Positions 25,502-34,975 of a DNA stretch of 64,000 nucleotides are shown piece by piece. The notes beneath the pieces were generated by a model. The model had not been told where the DNA came from, did no database searches, and saw only the letters and a program-made list of their open reading frames with translations. Source of the DNA: Shewanella benthica KT99 (GTDB taxonomy: Bacteria; Pseudomonadota; Gammaproteobacteria; Enterobacterales; Shewanellaceae); NCBI RefSeq assembly GCF_000172075.1, contig NZ_ABIC01000010.1, positions 62,001-126,000 of the forward strand. Direction: 5' to 3'. Position numbers and translations under genes: made by a program. Numbering within the stretch: position 1 is the stretch's first letter; each line of letters begins with the position of its first letter.

Positions 25502-26179
25502 ATGAAAATTTTACTCGTTGAAGATGATACGACCACAATCGAATATGTGGTTAAAGGATTTATTGAGCAGGGGCACAACATAGAAACGGCCAGTGATGGC
25601 CATCAAGGTCTGCTGCTCGCCACTAGCATGAATTATGATCTGGTGATCTTGGATCGCATGTTGCCCCAGCTCGATGGACTCAAGTTACTGGCCGCCTTAA
25701 GGGCGACTGGGAGCCAGACTCCGGTGTTAATCCTGTCTGCACTCAGCCATGTGGATGAGAGAGTCAAAGGTTTACGTGCCGGTGGCGATGATTATATGAC
25801 TAAGCCGTTTGCCTTCTCAGAGCTATTGGTACGAGCCGAGAAGTTAATGCAGCGAGGCTTATCTCAGCCTGCCGAGACCGAATTATCGGTAGGTAATCTG
25901 GTGATGGAATTGCTAACTCGTAAGGTGACGCTAGATGGTAGCGAGCTGATGTTACAACCCAAGGAGTTTCAGCTACTCAAATACTTGATGGAGCACCCAA
26001 ACCAGGTGGTCAGCCGTACTTTACTGTTTGAAGCAGTATGGGATTATCATTTCGATCCTCGCACCAATGTTATCGATGTACACATCGCTAAGCTCAGACG
26101 TAAGTTTGAAGAACTGGGTTTCGGTGAATTGATCGAGACCGTCAGAGGTGCCGGTTATCGCCTCCGTGAAGGGCATTAA
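25502..26179 (+). CDS. OmpR/PhoB-family response regulator
   Basis: 225 residues. The receiver domain has D51 as phospho-acceptor (VILDRMLP), the acidic pocket E7-D8-D9 and the conserved lysine in TKPF. The C-terminal winged helix (about 128-222) ends IETVRGAGYRLREGH. The DNA-binding part resembles QseB/PmrA-type regulators. It is encoded between a PepSY protein and its cognate kinase; its reading frame overlaps the kinase start. Confidence 0.93.
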   Translation: MKILLVEDDTTTIEYVVKGFIEQGHNIETASDGHQGLLLATSMNYDLVILDRMLPQLDGLKLLAALRATGSQTPVLILSALSHVDERVKGLRAGGDDYMTKPFAFSELLVRAEKLMQRGLSQPAETELSVGNLVMELLTRKVTLDGSELMLQPKEFQLLKYLMEHPNQVVSRTLLFEAVWDYHFDPRTNVIDVHIAKLRRKFEELGFGELIETVRGAGYRLREGH

Positions 26180-27485
26180 GCCATACCAGAGTAGTGCATG
26201 GCGCATTACCATTATTTTTTCGGCTCTGGTGACTCTGATTATCGGTACCTTGCTATTTGGCATGTACCGTCAATTAATGAATGAGCAGGAGTTGCAAACA
26301 GATCAACATCTAGCCTCTGAAAAGGCGCGTTATCAGCAGATGGCGCTGACGCTAGACCGCCGAAGTTTCGGCATTCAAGTTAAAACTGCCGATCCCGATA
26401 CCGCCTTAGTGGTATGGCGTAACTCATTCGATCTCGTGGGTGCATTAAGCTTAATTCCCGACGATATGCCGCTGTTGCCTCAGACCCGTGAATTTCCCAT
26501 ACTGACCGGTGGCCCGGATAAGTTACATATTTTGACCGGTGGCCTGGTGATCACTCGCTATGGACCGGTATTGATTGCGACTCGAACAGACCAATTAGGT
26601 ACTCTTATTGAGCGCTTCGTCAATGCAGCTATCACGGCCTTGACGTTGACAATAGTGCTTACTTTAGCGCTAGGTTATCTGTTTTCTAAGGCTATTTTAC
26701 GTAGGTTAGTGCAATACAACCGACTGAGTCGCTTGATTGAGAAAGGCGAGTACTCTACACGTCTACCTGTGAGTTGGCGCCAGGATGAGTTCGATATGCT
26801 GGCACGAAAATTTAACGGTGTACTCGATACGCTGGAGAATAATCTCACTGCAGTTCGAGGCGCGACTGACAACATAGCTCACGATCTCAGGACGCCACTT
26901 TCTCATCTTAGGATAGGTTTGGAACAACTTCCGGACAAGACCTCACAGGAGTTACCCGAAGCCTGCGCCATCTTGACCGAAGAGCTAGATCACTGTCTGG
27001 CGACGTTTGATGCAATGTTATCTCTGACACGGATAGAAGAGGGCCAGCAGACCTTGGAACTACAGGATCTGAGTATCAAGGATATGTGTGAAGACCTATT
27101 CGAGATGGCGGAGGCGATGGCCGAATTGAATCAACAGAAGCTATTACTCTCCACGGGTGAAGATATTAAGGTGACGGGGGATAAGTATCTGCTGTTTCAG
27201 GCACTATTTAATCTGGTGGATAACGCGATCAAGTATGCCGGCGATGGTGCGACCATAGAGATAGTGCAAGCGGGTAGAGAGATCCAGATCCGTGATAATG
27301 GTCCTGGAATTCCTGACGAGGCAAAAGACAAAGTATTCGAACGCTTGGTGCGGCTCGATCCGAGTCGACATAATAAGGGCACGGGTCTAGGTCTGTCGTT
27401 GGTGAAAGCGATACTCGTCAGACATAATGCGAAAGTGACGCTCAGCGATAACCAGCCTGGTCTAGTGGTGCGGATTAATTTTTAA
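26148..27485 (+). CDS. Sensor histidine kinase, cognate of the upstream response regulator
   Basis: Up to 445 residues. TM1 is near 20-42 and TM2 near 165-190, with a periplasmic loop of about 120 residues between. HAMP follows, then the dimerisation H-box NIAHDLRTPLSH, N-box LVDNAIKYAGD, G1 DNGPGIPDEAKDKVFER and G2 GTGLGLSLVKAI. GTG 26148 and GTG 26166 are both possible starts; neither has a well-placed Shine-Dalgarno, and either overlaps the regulator by 14-32 bp, so translational coupling is likely. The signal is not predictable. Confidence 0.9.
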   Translation: MPVIASVKGIKPYQSSAWRITIIFSALVTLIIGTLLFGMYRQLMNEQELQTDQHLASEKARYQQMALTLDRRSFGIQVKTADPDTALVVWRNSFDLVGALSLIPDDMPLLPQTREFPILTGGPDKLHILTGGLVITRYGPVLIATRTDQLGTLIERFVNAAITALTLTIVLTLALGYLFSKAILRRLVQYNRLSRLIEKGEYSTRLPVSWRQDEFDMLARKFNGVLDTLENNLTAVRGATDNIAHDLRTPLSHLRIGLEQLPDKTSQELPEACAILTEELDHCLATFDAMLSLTRIEEGQQTLELQDLSIKDMCEDLFEMAEAMAELNQQKLLLSTGEDIKVTGDKYLLFQALFNLVDNAIKYAGDGATIEIVQAGREIQIRDNGPGIPDEAKDKVFERLVRLDPSRHNKGTGLGLSLVKAILVRHNAKVTLSDNQPGLVVRINF

Positions 27486-27553
27486 GTGCCAGTCGTGTGA
27501 CAGCTACAAGCCTCTTAAGTCTGGTTGGTTTAGAAGTAAGGTAATGATAGGTA

Positions 27554-28255
27554 ATGGAAAAGAATAATGGGTGCGAGTCAATGTATCAAATAGTCGCCGA
27601 TGAAGATGATTTCTTAGTGATCACTAAGTCTGCCAATGTTCATTTTCATAGCCAAGATGGCTCTGCCGGGGTGATGGCAAGATTGGAGCAAGATCTGACA
27701 ATCAAGCTCTACTCTGTGCATAGGCTAGATAGTCTGACTTCGGGATTACTCCTGTTTGCTAAGAGCAGTCGCGCTGCGGCCGAGTTCACCGAGTTATTTA
27801 CCCAGCATAAGGTACAAAAATACTATGTTGCCTTAGCTAAAGGCAAACCGAAGAAGAAACAGGGCTGGGTGGTTGGCGATATGGCCAAATCCAGACGTAG
27901 CATGTACAAGCTGCTGCGCACCACAAAAAATCCGGCATTAACGCAATTTTTCTCTCAGTCTGTGGCCGAAGGCCTACGCTTGTATCTGCTAAAGCCTCTA
28001 AGCGGTAAAACTCACCAGCTTAGAGTCGCCTTGGCCAGCATAGGAGTCCCTATCTTAGGAGATAAACTCTATGGCGGCGCAGAATCAGATAGAGGTTATC
28101 TGCATGCTTTTAGTTTAAGTTTTAGTTTTCGCGCTAAGGACTATCGATACTTGAATTATCCATCCCAAGGAGAGGAATTTACCGCTGCGGATACCATAAA
28201 GCAGTTGCAAATATGGTCTGAGCCTGAGAAGTTAGGCTGGCCTAAACGAAAATGA
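27554..28255 (+). CDS. RluA-family pseudouridine synthase (TIGR01621-like)
   Basis: 233 residues. The catalytic motif is HRLDSLTSGLLLFAK, with Asp in RLDxxTSG. Further conserved strands are KYYVALAKG and GKTHQLRVALASIGVPILGDKLYGG. It has no S4 domain. It isomerises uridine in rRNA or tRNA; the target is unknown. ATG 27554 follows AAGG at somewhat long spacing; an internal ATG at 27581 is possible but lacks a ribosome site. Confidence 0.88.
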   Translation: MEKNNGCESMYQIVADEDDFLVITKSANVHFHSQDGSAGVMARLEQDLTIKLYSVHRLDSLTSGLLLFAKSSRAAAEFTELFTQHKVQKYYVALAKGKPKKKQGWVVGDMAKSRRSMYKLLRTTKNPALTQFFSQSVAEGLRLYLLKPLSGKTHQLRVALASIGVPILGDKLYGGAESDRGYLHAFSLSFSFRAKDYRYLNYPSQGEEFTAADTIKQLQIWSEPEKLGWPKRK

Positions 28256-28311
28256 TGTTATTAAGGGAGATTTTTTCATGGATACTCTTCTTCATTCTAG
28301 GTTTGCTGCAT

Positions 28312-28550
28312 GCATTATGGTGGGCGCCCCCTCAGTGTTTCACCTGTATTACTCATTTTCTGACGACTGGGAGAGAAGCTAGGTGCCAAGTTACCGATAA
28401 TTGTCGATAGATATTTAGTGGTTCTGAACAGCTGCTCTCTGTCGATAATGGTGACCGTATTGGGAATGGCACTGACTGGCTTGCCCATACGGCTGGAAGT
28501 CACTGTAATGACTTTTATATCGGACTCTTCTGCTGTCTATCCGTGTGCGG
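28312..28550 (-). pseudogene. N-terminal plug fragment of a TonB-dependent receptor
   Basis: On the minus strand the frame reads EESDIKVITVTSSRMGKP, VSAIPNTVTIIDREQL, then LSTIIGNLAPSFSPSRQKM and GETLRGR, the classic plug domain of siderophore-type receptors. It lacks a signal peptide (a stop lies just before TAEESD) and ends after GRPP at about 28317, where the family would continue (LRGRxPLFMIDGV). The β-barrel is absent here. A receptor lacking its N-terminal part lies at 45977-47359 on the other strand and may be its other half (see findings). Confidence 0.75.
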
Positions 28551-28716
28551 ATTATTAATCTAAAAAGGTGAGAGTTGTGATTTACCTCTCTGATGATGTT
28601 GATTTAAGTGGCTAGTTGTAGCGGTTTTGTGAGCGCTTTCTTCGCGGGCGGAGTTGTTGGTTTGAATTGGTTTATTGGTATAATCATGTCATTGATAATG
28701 GCTAGGCTGTAAAAAG

Positions 28717-28878
28717 ATGAACCGGACAAAAAAGATAACCCTGAATTTCAAGAAAAAAGCGAAAAAGGCCAATGCTAAATCGCACTCAAGCAATAAGCCG
28801 AAATATATATCCAAAGCCGAGCGTGAGCGTTTAGCTGAGATTGCTCTTTTGAGCTCAATGCCCGCTCAGAAACCTTAA
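28717..28878 (+). CDS. DUF2986 small basic protein
   Basis: 53 residues, starting MNRTKKITLNFKKKAKKANA, with NKPKYISKAERERLAEIA in the second half. This matches the short lysine-rich DUF2986 family of Vibrionaceae and Shewanella as I remember it. The function is unknown; nucleic-acid or ribosome association is only a guess from the charge. An AU-rich hairpin (aaatcatac/gtatgattt, 28954-28978, then T) may terminate it. The remaining 28879-29209 holds the gltS promoter region. Confidence 0.8.
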   Translation: MNRTKKITLNFKKKAKKANAKSHSSNKPKYISKAERERLAEIALLSSMPAQKP

Positions 28879-29209
28879 GACTTTTTGTTCAATGGTGTTT
28901 AAAATGTTCAAATTAGGCATAACATTCCCTCACTACCATTAACATTTGAAGGGAAATCATACTAAAACTGTATGATTTTTACATTTCCCCTCAATATACT
29001 TCTCTTTTTTACCTTTCAATAATGTTCCATATAAGGTGAACTGTGGCACAATGTGCCGCTTCTAATCTCATCTGCGGGAATTCAGCTGATTATTCATCGC
29101 AGACAGAATAGTGGGCATAGTTTTCATTACCTATACTCCTAATTTGCATCACTGCCCAGTTTTGCATTGAGGTCGTAATGAAAGCTTTGTTCATTCAAAA
29201 AGGAGTTTC

Positions 29210-30433
29210 ATGAATACAGTTTATTCAATAGGCGAACTAGAGTCGTTTTTAGTGGCGATTTTAGTGCTTTTTATCGGGCACTCAGTTAACCGCCATGTCG
29301 CTTTTTTTAGAAAGTACAATATTCCTGAGCCTATTGTCGGCGGTCTTATTGTCGCGGCGATCATCACAGTGTTACATTTCAACAATATCTCGTTAGAGTT
29401 TACCCTGTCGATGCAAAACACCTTGATGCTGATGTTTTTCAGTACCGTTGGACTGGCAGCGAGTTATAAATTGCTGCTCAAAGGCGGCAGCAAGGTGTTT
29501 ATCTTCTTAGGGATCGCCTCTCTCTATATTGTTATTCAGAATGCCGTCGGGGTGAGTATGGCTACGGCCTTGGGCTTAGAGCCCTTGATGGGCTTGATTG
29601 CCGGTTCTATTACACTTTCGGGTGGCCATGGTACCGGTGCTGCCTGGGCGCAAACATTCTCTGAAGACTATGGCATTAATACGCTAGAGTTTGCTATGGC
29701 TGCTGCGACTTTTGGTTTGGTCATGGGCGGGATCATAGGCGGTCCTGTGGCCCAGAGGCTGATTAATAAAAATAATCTGGTGTCCTCCTATGGTGTCGGT
29801 GGCAATCACCATAAAGATCATCCTGATCTGGTGACTTACGATCAGCTAGAAGAGGATAGGGTTACCGCTAAGAGTATTCTTGAGGTGCTGTTTATCCTGC
29901 TGTTTTGTGTGGCCGGCGCTAAATGGATTGGCACTCTGGTGGCGACAATGGGCATCAGCTGGCTAAAAATGCCTGATTTTGTCTACGCCCTGTTTATCGG
30001 TGTGGTGATCACTAACATCACCGAGGTCTCGCGTGGCTATAAGATTAACAGTGAGTGCATCGATATTTTAGGTACGGTCTCTCTGTCACTGTTTTTGGCT
30101 ATGGCGCTGATGAATCTTAAGCTATGGGAGATATTCGATCTTGCTATTCCCCTGTTGGTCATCCTAGTGACACAGACTGTGATCTTAGCTCTGTTTGCCT
30201 ATTTCGTGACTTTCCGCGTGATGGGCAGCAATTACGACGCCGCTGTGATGGCGGGTGGTCATTGTGGCTTCGGCATGGGCGCGACGCCTACTGCCGTGAT
30301 GAATATGGGAGCCTTAGTGACCAGAACGGGTCCATCACCTCAAGCCTTTATGGTGGTGCCAATTGTTGGTGCCTTCTTTATCGACATCGTTAATGCGATC
30401 ATCTTGCAGGGCTACCTAAGCTTCATCGTTTAA
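29210..30433 (+). CDS. gltS: Sodium/glutamate symporter
   Basis: 407 residues with 10-12 hydrophobic helices in two inverted halves. Typical GltS regions are LTLSGGHGTGAAWA and the second-half equivalent AGGHCGFGMGATPTAVMNMGAL, the two pore loops. It imports glutamate with Na+. AAAAGGAG precedes ATG 29210. It ends within 90 bp of a region with only relics. Confidence 0.93.
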   Translation: MNTVYSIGELESFLVAILVLFIGHSVNRHVAFFRKYNIPEPIVGGLIVAAIITVLHFNNISLEFTLSMQNTLMLMFFSTVGLAASYKLLLKGGSKVFIFLGIASLYIVIQNAVGVSMATALGLEPLMGLIAGSITLSGGHGTGAAWAQTFSEDYGINTLEFAMAAATFGLVMGGIIGGPVAQRLINKNNLVSSYGVGGNHHKDHPDLVTYDQLEEDRVTAKSILEVLFILLFCVAGAKWIGTLVATMGISWLKMPDFVYALFIGVVITNITEVSRGYKINSECIDILGTVSLSLFLAMALMNLKLWEIFDLAIPLLVILVTQTVILALFAYFVTFRVMGSNYDAAVMAGGHCGFGMGATPTAVMNMGALVTRTGPSPQAFMVVPIVGAFFIDIVNAIILQGYLSFIV

Positions 30434-30641
30434 GCCTATCAATACCAAACTCTCTCGCTTGAGGGAGTTTATCTTTTCAAATCTGTCTCTCTTTGCACTT
30501 TCTGTTTACTAAGCAAAGTCACACCATGTTAGGTGGGCGCTACGGCTCGATTCAAGGGGTTACGGCGGTGCAGATCCATAAGGGTAGAGTCTCACTTCGG
30601 GTCGAGAAAGGCTTGCTGATGGCCGAAGTCAGCAGCCTGGA

Positions 30642-31636
30642 TTAAAGCGGGAAAAACTTAGCTTCCAGTGCCTGCCAGCTGTTCTCTTCGCTACAGCCTG
30701 GAACATGTTGCAGCATGTAGTTCATGTCACCCGTGTGTCTCAACAGGCTGAGCATCATCATGTGTTGCTGTAAGCCGGTATCTCGTTTGCCTTGATAACC
30801 ATAACCATCGAGATAGGCGTGGAATATGCTGGGCTCACCCAGGGCGAGCAGTAATGCCGGTGAGGTAAATTCAAATACAGGATCGGGGCAGGCCAGGGCA
30901 TCGCCAAAATCTATGATCCCGGTGAATCGATACCGCCCCTCGTGTTTTTTAACCAATAAGTTACCCAGATGCAGATCTGTATGTATCAGGTGTGCATTTG
31001 ATTGATTAAGGTAAGGAAGTAATTTATCGGTATGCTGGGCAAGATAGGCATTTAACTCTTCAAGTAGAGGCTCTGGCAGGCCTTGTCTCTTACGCTTCTC
31101 ATGGCATTTATCGGTTTGTAATCGGATAAAGTCTGGCCAATCCAGTCTTAAGCCTTCGATGTTTTGCTCGGGGAGCCGATGTAACTGTTTACTGAACTGA
31201 CCCAGTTCCAGTGTGATATCGCATCTTTCTTCGACAGTAAGCTCTGTGAGTACAGAAGAGAGCATGACGCCATCTAGCTTCTCTATCACCAGGTAGGGCC
31301 AGTTGTCGACATCCCCGCAGTAAAACAGCTTAGGTACCCTTGACCCCCAATCTGTGGTGGTTGAGTAACTTGAGGCTCAGGTATTCGCTCTGATACTGTA
31401 CATGAAAGTTAGGCGCTAAAAGTTTAACGATAAAGGATTTATAAGCCTCTGGCACTCGAAGCTTGAGTCAACTCGAAGACAGGGTTAGTGCCTTCGAAGT
31501 TCTGGCTCATATGGATAGCATTTATACCATGCCTGATACAGATAGTGTCGAGGATGGGGCGCCAATCATCTAAAACCCAGTTATCGCTGATATCACAAGC
31601 CAGCTCATAGGAGGGATCTGTGGGTAATCTCGACAT
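30642..31636 (-). pseudogene. Aminoglycoside-phosphotransferase-family kinase, broken by two frameshifts
   Basis: The intact C-terminal 215 residues (30642-31289) hold the APH catalytic loop HLIHTDLHLGNLL and the metal motif GIIDFGDALACPD. The N-terminal lobe is upstream in other frames: DWRPILDTICIRHGIN and TNPVFEL (31439-31636), then AYKSFIVKLLAPNFHVQY followed by KLLNHHRLGVKG, then VPKLFYCGDVDNWPYLVIEKLDGVM. The first shift lies near 31440-31450, the second near 31330-31340. The nucleotide-binding lobe is split and the protein inactive unless read-through occurs. A 30526-30645 plus-strand tail (ending LLMAEVSSLD) abuts its 3' end and is unrecognised. Confidence 0.8.
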
Positions 31637-31684
31637 CTGCTCTGATGGTCCTTTTTATTCGAGTGAGTATTATACCGAGTAGTA

Positions 31685-31786
31685 TTAACTCGTCGGTTTT
31701 GTCACGTCAGAGCTTGATTCTACACTCTTATGATCACGCTTGAACAGCTCCCACTGATCCAGAGCTTCGCCGCTTGGCAAGGTACA
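31685..31786 (-). pseudogene. C-terminal relic of a DUF333-like (hemolysin-type) lipoprotein
   Basis: The minus-strand frame reads CTLPSGEALDQWELFKRDH and then a polar tail to TAA at 31685-31687. The CxLPxGexxxxWxLFrrD pattern resembles the end of DUF333 domains (as in E. coli YoaF). The upstream part of the domain is interrupted by a stop within 6 codons. Relic. Confidence 0.4.
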
Positions 31787-32069
31787 GACCTAGGTAGGAA
31801 GATCTAATTTATGCCATTAGTAACGAGTCATGTCCATAAAAGGGTTAATTTTCTGTGTGTTTTTGGAGATTAATTCATCTAATACGGAAAATAGCCAGCA
31901 ATTGATACTGGCTAGATAGGCTGTCAGTACGGGTCAGTCCATTATCATCAGCTCAGCTGAATCGCAGGGTTTTTAATAAAATCTCGCGCTTTATTCTGTG
32001 TCATCAGTTCGGGTAGTGTCACTGTGTACCTTACTCCTTCCTGTGCCGATATATTTAACGCGCGGAGCG

Positions 32070-32612
32070 AAAATCTCGGGGGCTTGCCCCCGTGCTGGAT
32101 AATATAGACTGGGCTTGTCTCAGTCTATATTATTCAATACATGGAACATCAGCGAAATTCACATCATATTTTCAGGTTAATGTATCACTTTGTGTGGATA
32201 CCTAAGTATCGCAGAAAAGTGTTCTCAGACCCTTATCGTGAAACGATGAAAGCCATTATTCATAAAGCGGGCTTCGATTACGATATTGATATCGTTGAAT
32301 TAGAAATCCCTGAAGATCACATTCATATGGTTGTGAGAAGTGAGCCGAAGATATCACCAAGTCATATTATGTATGTGATAAAAAGCATTTCAGCCCGAGA
32401 ATTTTTCAAATGCTACCCAGATATCAAAAGGCGGTATTTCTGGGGTGGTAAGCTTTGGACTCAAAGCTACTTTGTTGAAACTATTGGTAACGCAAATGAA
32501 GAGGCTATTCGTGAGTATGTTCAAAACCAGTTGATTGAATTAGATAGGAAAGAGAAAAATTCAGAGCAGCTAGGGCTCTTCTAAACTCGGTCGCTTGCGG
32601 CCGATTCTTTAA
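32070..32612 (+). mobile_element. IS200/IS605-family insertion sequence
   Basis: A Y1 transposase gene flanked by hairpins: cgggggcttgcccccg (32077-32092) and aatatagactg/cagtctatatt (32101-32131) on the left, and cggtcgc/gcggccg (32589-32604) on the right. Members of the family have hairpin ends instead of inverted repeats and give no target duplication. Exact boundaries are not determinable here. Confidence 0.75.
32141..32584 (+). CDS. tnpA: IS200-type transposase TnpA (Y1 HUH)
   Basis: 147 residues. The HUH motif is HIH in PEDHIHMVV, and the catalytic tyrosine lies in EYVQNQL near residue 128. The N-terminus has YHFVWIPKYRRKV and the middle WGGKLWTQSYFVETIG, both typical. It transposes single-stranded DNA. 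No clear Shine-Dalgarno precedes ATG 32141; a stem of 11 bp (32101-32131) sits just upstream, as expected for the translation-repressing leader of IS200. The gene appears intact and so potentially active. Confidence 0.92.
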   Translation: MEHQRNSHHIFRLMYHFVWIPKYRRKVFSDPYRETMKAIIHKAGFDYDIDIVELEIPEDHIHMVVRSEPKISPSHIMYVIKSISAREFFKCYPDIKRRYFWGGKLWTQSYFVETIGNANEEAIREYVQNQLIELDRKEKNSEQLGLF

Positions 32613-32859
32613 TAAATAATGGCTGAGATTTGATGAGTGCACCCGAGTCGTCGGCGTTGAAGGCGAAGTCTTCGATATATCTGAGTTTTAGTCAGTAAGT
32701 TCATCGTTAACTCCAGGTATTATTCGTCAGCTTTCAGTGAGTAGATATTGGGTTGTTAACCCGTTGAAAGCAGAATAATGTCTCCCACTAGGGGAGGGTT
32801 AAAGAGTTTTTCACTTTTTTAAAATTAAATTTTTAATGCCTGCTAAAACCATCCAAGCT

Positions 32860-33627
32860 CTAGCCGCAGACTTCACAGTTTACCTGTTTAGCCAGTTTCA
32901 TCTCGCGGAACTCCATGGTCATGGCATCTATCATCAAGATGCGTCCCAGCAGAGGCTTACCCATCTTAGTGATCACCTTGATGGCCTCGACTGCCTGTAG
33001 GCAACCTATCATGCCGACGACAGGCGCGAGTATGCCAGATTCGACACAGGTGAGATGCTGCTCACCGAAGAGCTTGCTATAGCAGTGATAGCAGGGATGC
33101 TCATCCTGATAATCGAATACAGTCACTGTGCCTTCCATGCGAATAGCGGCGGCGGAAACGAGAGGCACCTTATGCCTGAAGCAGCTGCTATTGAGCTGCT
33201 CACGTACCGCCACGTTATCTGTGCAGTCCAATACCAAGCCATGTTGAGCAACTAGTTTATCTATCTCGGCATCGTCCAGCACAGCATCGATGACATCTAT
33301 CTGAATATGAGGGTTGAGTCCACTCAGGGTTTCTCTGGCTGACTCGACCTTAGCTTGACCGATATTCTTGTCTTGATGTAGCACTTGCCTCTGCAGGTTG
33401 GATAACTCGACGGTATCGAAATCGACTAAAGTCATGTGACCCACACCCGCTACCGCAAGATATTGGCTGGCGGCGCAGCCCAGGCCTCCGGCACCGATAA
33501 TCAGCACCTTAGCGAGTTTGAGCTTCTCCTGGCCTTCGAAATCCATCGCCTTGATAGAGATCTGGCGACTGTATCTGAGCATCTCGCTGTCAGACAAGAT
33601 CTCATCGTTATTGGGTGTCGAACTCAT
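32860..33627 (-). CDS. moeB: Molybdopterin-synthase adenylyltransferase
   Basis: 255 residues, ThiF/MoeB/E1 fold. The ATP-binding motif is GAGGLGCAASQYLAVAGVG, with DFDTVELSNLQRQ. The catalytic Cys region is LTCVESGILAPV. The zinc cysteines are CYHC and the C-terminal CEVCG. It adenylates the C-terminus of MoaD. It lies about 100 bp downstream of moeA on the same strand, so moeA-moeB form an operon. The related ThiF is a possible alternative, but the context argues for MoeB. Confidence 0.92.
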   Translation of the reverse strand: MSSTPNNDEILSDSEMLRYSRQISIKAMDFEGQEKLKLAKVLIIGAGGLGCAASQYLAVAGVGHMTLVDFDTVELSNLQRQVLHQDKNIGQAKVESARETLSGLNPHIQIDVIDAVLDDAEIDKLVAQHGLVLDCTDNVAVREQLNSSCFRHKVPLVSAAAIRMEGTVTVFDYQDEHPCYHCYSKLFGEQHLTCVESGILAPVVGMIGCLQAVEAIKVITKMGKPLLGRILMIDAMTMEFREMKLAKQVNCEVCG

Positions 33628-33730
33628 ATCTGTTTTCCTGATGCTTGTCTTGGCTAGTAATTGGCTATAAATTGGCTAGCAATCAGCTCGCGATGCCATC
33701 GCTTAAGCTAACTGCTAGCAAATACTTAAT

Positions 33731-34975
33731 TTAGCAAAGGACTGAGTTGAAAGGCTCAACCGTAACGAGCGTACCGTCTGAGGTATCGCCTTGCTCTTGG
33801 CTAAGTATGACGAAGCAGTTCGCTAAGCTCATCGAGGTGAGCATGCCAGAGCCTTGGCCCCCGGTTAAAGTGACTTCGAATTCACCCTTATCATCTTGGC
33901 TTAAGATGCCGCGCTGATATTCTACACGTCCCGGATATTTACGCAGATCTCCCTTCAATGTGGCCTTTAGCTGTAGTGGCTTGACCTGGGGAAGCCCCTG
34001 CATCTTAATGATCAGAGGCAATACTAGCTTGTAGAAGGTCACCATGGAGGACACAGGATTACCTGGCAGGCCACAGAAGATGGCTTTACCTAGCTTACCG
34101 AAGGCGAAGGGCTTACCAGGTTTAATGGCCAGCTTCCAAAACGTGATTTCACCCACTTCATCGAGTACTTGTTTAGTGTAATCGGCATCTCCTACGGAGA
34201 CTCCGCCCGAGGTGAGCACCATATCTGCATTGGCTGCGGCATTTTTGAATGCTTCACGTATCGCCTCAGGATCATCTTCAACCACGCCCATATCGATCCA
34301 CTCGACATTGGCTCGGCTGAGTAGGCCGCGAATGCTGTATCGGTTAGAGTCATAGATCTGGCCAGATGCTAACTCTGTTCCTACGGGTCTAAGTTCATCT
34401 CCGGTAGAGAAGAAGGCGACTTTTACCTGACGTGTCACACGTATTTGGCTGGTGCCTATGGTGGCTAGCACGCCGAGTTCGGCGGCGCCAATCTGAGTGC
34501 CGCTGACTAATACCTTGCCACCTGTTTTAACCTCTTCGCCACGATAGCGCACGTTGGCTCCTATGGCTTTAGGGGATTGGATAAAAATAGCCGCTTCCTT
34601 CGCTTCGACCCTCTCATGCATCTGCACGGTATCGTAGCCATCGGGCAGAGGTGCACCTGTCATGATGCGAATGCAGGTATCAGGTTTCGCTTCGCCCTCG
34701 AACGGATGGCCTGCGAAGGATTGGCCAATTAACTGTAGGCTCTCATTGTGGGCAAGATCTTCGAAGCGAAAGGCGTAACCGTCCATGGACGAGTTATTGA
34801 ATGGGGGCAGGTCTATGCTGGATGCTAAGTCTTCGGCCAATACTCGTCCTAGCCCTTGGGAAAGCGGCACGACTTCTGAGTCTTCTAGCGGATTCACTTG
34901 TTTGAGTAGTAGTGCAATCGCTTCATCTGGATGCATGAGGCTAGGTTGAGAGCATGGATCGGCTTTAGTGGGCAT
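33731..34975 (-). CDS. moeA: Molybdopterin molybdenumtransferase
   Basis: 414 residues. N-terminal domain with PLSQGLGRVLAEDLASS and PPFNNSSMDGYA. The MPT-binding domain has FFSTGDELRPVG, YDSNRY, TSGGVSVGDADYT and GLPGNPVSSMVTF. The C-terminal domain is a β-barrel. It inserts molybdate into adenylylated molybdopterin. It is upstream of moeB and the first gene of the minus-strand pair. Promoter lies in 34976-35060. Confidence 0.95.
   Translation of the reverse strand: MPTKADPCSQPSLMHPDEAIALLLKQVNPLEDSEVVPLSQGLGRVLAEDLASSIDLPPFNNSSMDGYAFRFEDLAHNESLQLIGQSFAGHPFEGEAKPDTCIRIMTGAPLPDGYDTVQMHERVEAKEAAIFIQSPKAIGANVRYRGEEVKTGGKVLVSGTQIGAAELGVLATIGTSQIRVTRQVKVAFFSTGDELRPVGTELASGQIYDSNRYSIRGLLSRANVEWIDMGVVEDDPEAIREAFKNAAANADMVLTSGGVSVGDADYTKQVLDEVGEITFWKLAIKPGKPFAFGKLGKAIFCGLPGNPVSSMVTFYKLVLPLIIKMQGLPQVKPLQLKATLKGDLRKYPGRVEYQRGILSQDDKGEFEVTLTGGQGSGMLTSMSLANCFVILSQEQGDTSDGTLVTVEPFNSVLC

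Larger units (their letters stand above)
31948..32704 (-). pseudogene. Unrecognised gene split by the IS200/IS605 element
   Basis: N-terminal piece: ATG 32702-32704 with GGAG 7 nt upstream encodes MNLLTKTQIY and then, after a one-base shift, EDFAFNADDSGALIKSQP (to about 32610). C-terminal piece: YTVTLPELMTQNKARDF, IKNPAIQLS and stop at 31948-31950. Between them lies the IS. The gene would follow moeB on the same strand. I do not recognise the family. That both pieces belong to one gene is inferred from strand and position only. Confidence 0.45.

Noticed and set aside
28274-28382. Short plus-strand frame with GGGAGA and ATG (28278) opposite the plug fragment
   Set aside because: About 35 codons, opposite a recognisable TonB plug sequence; no family.
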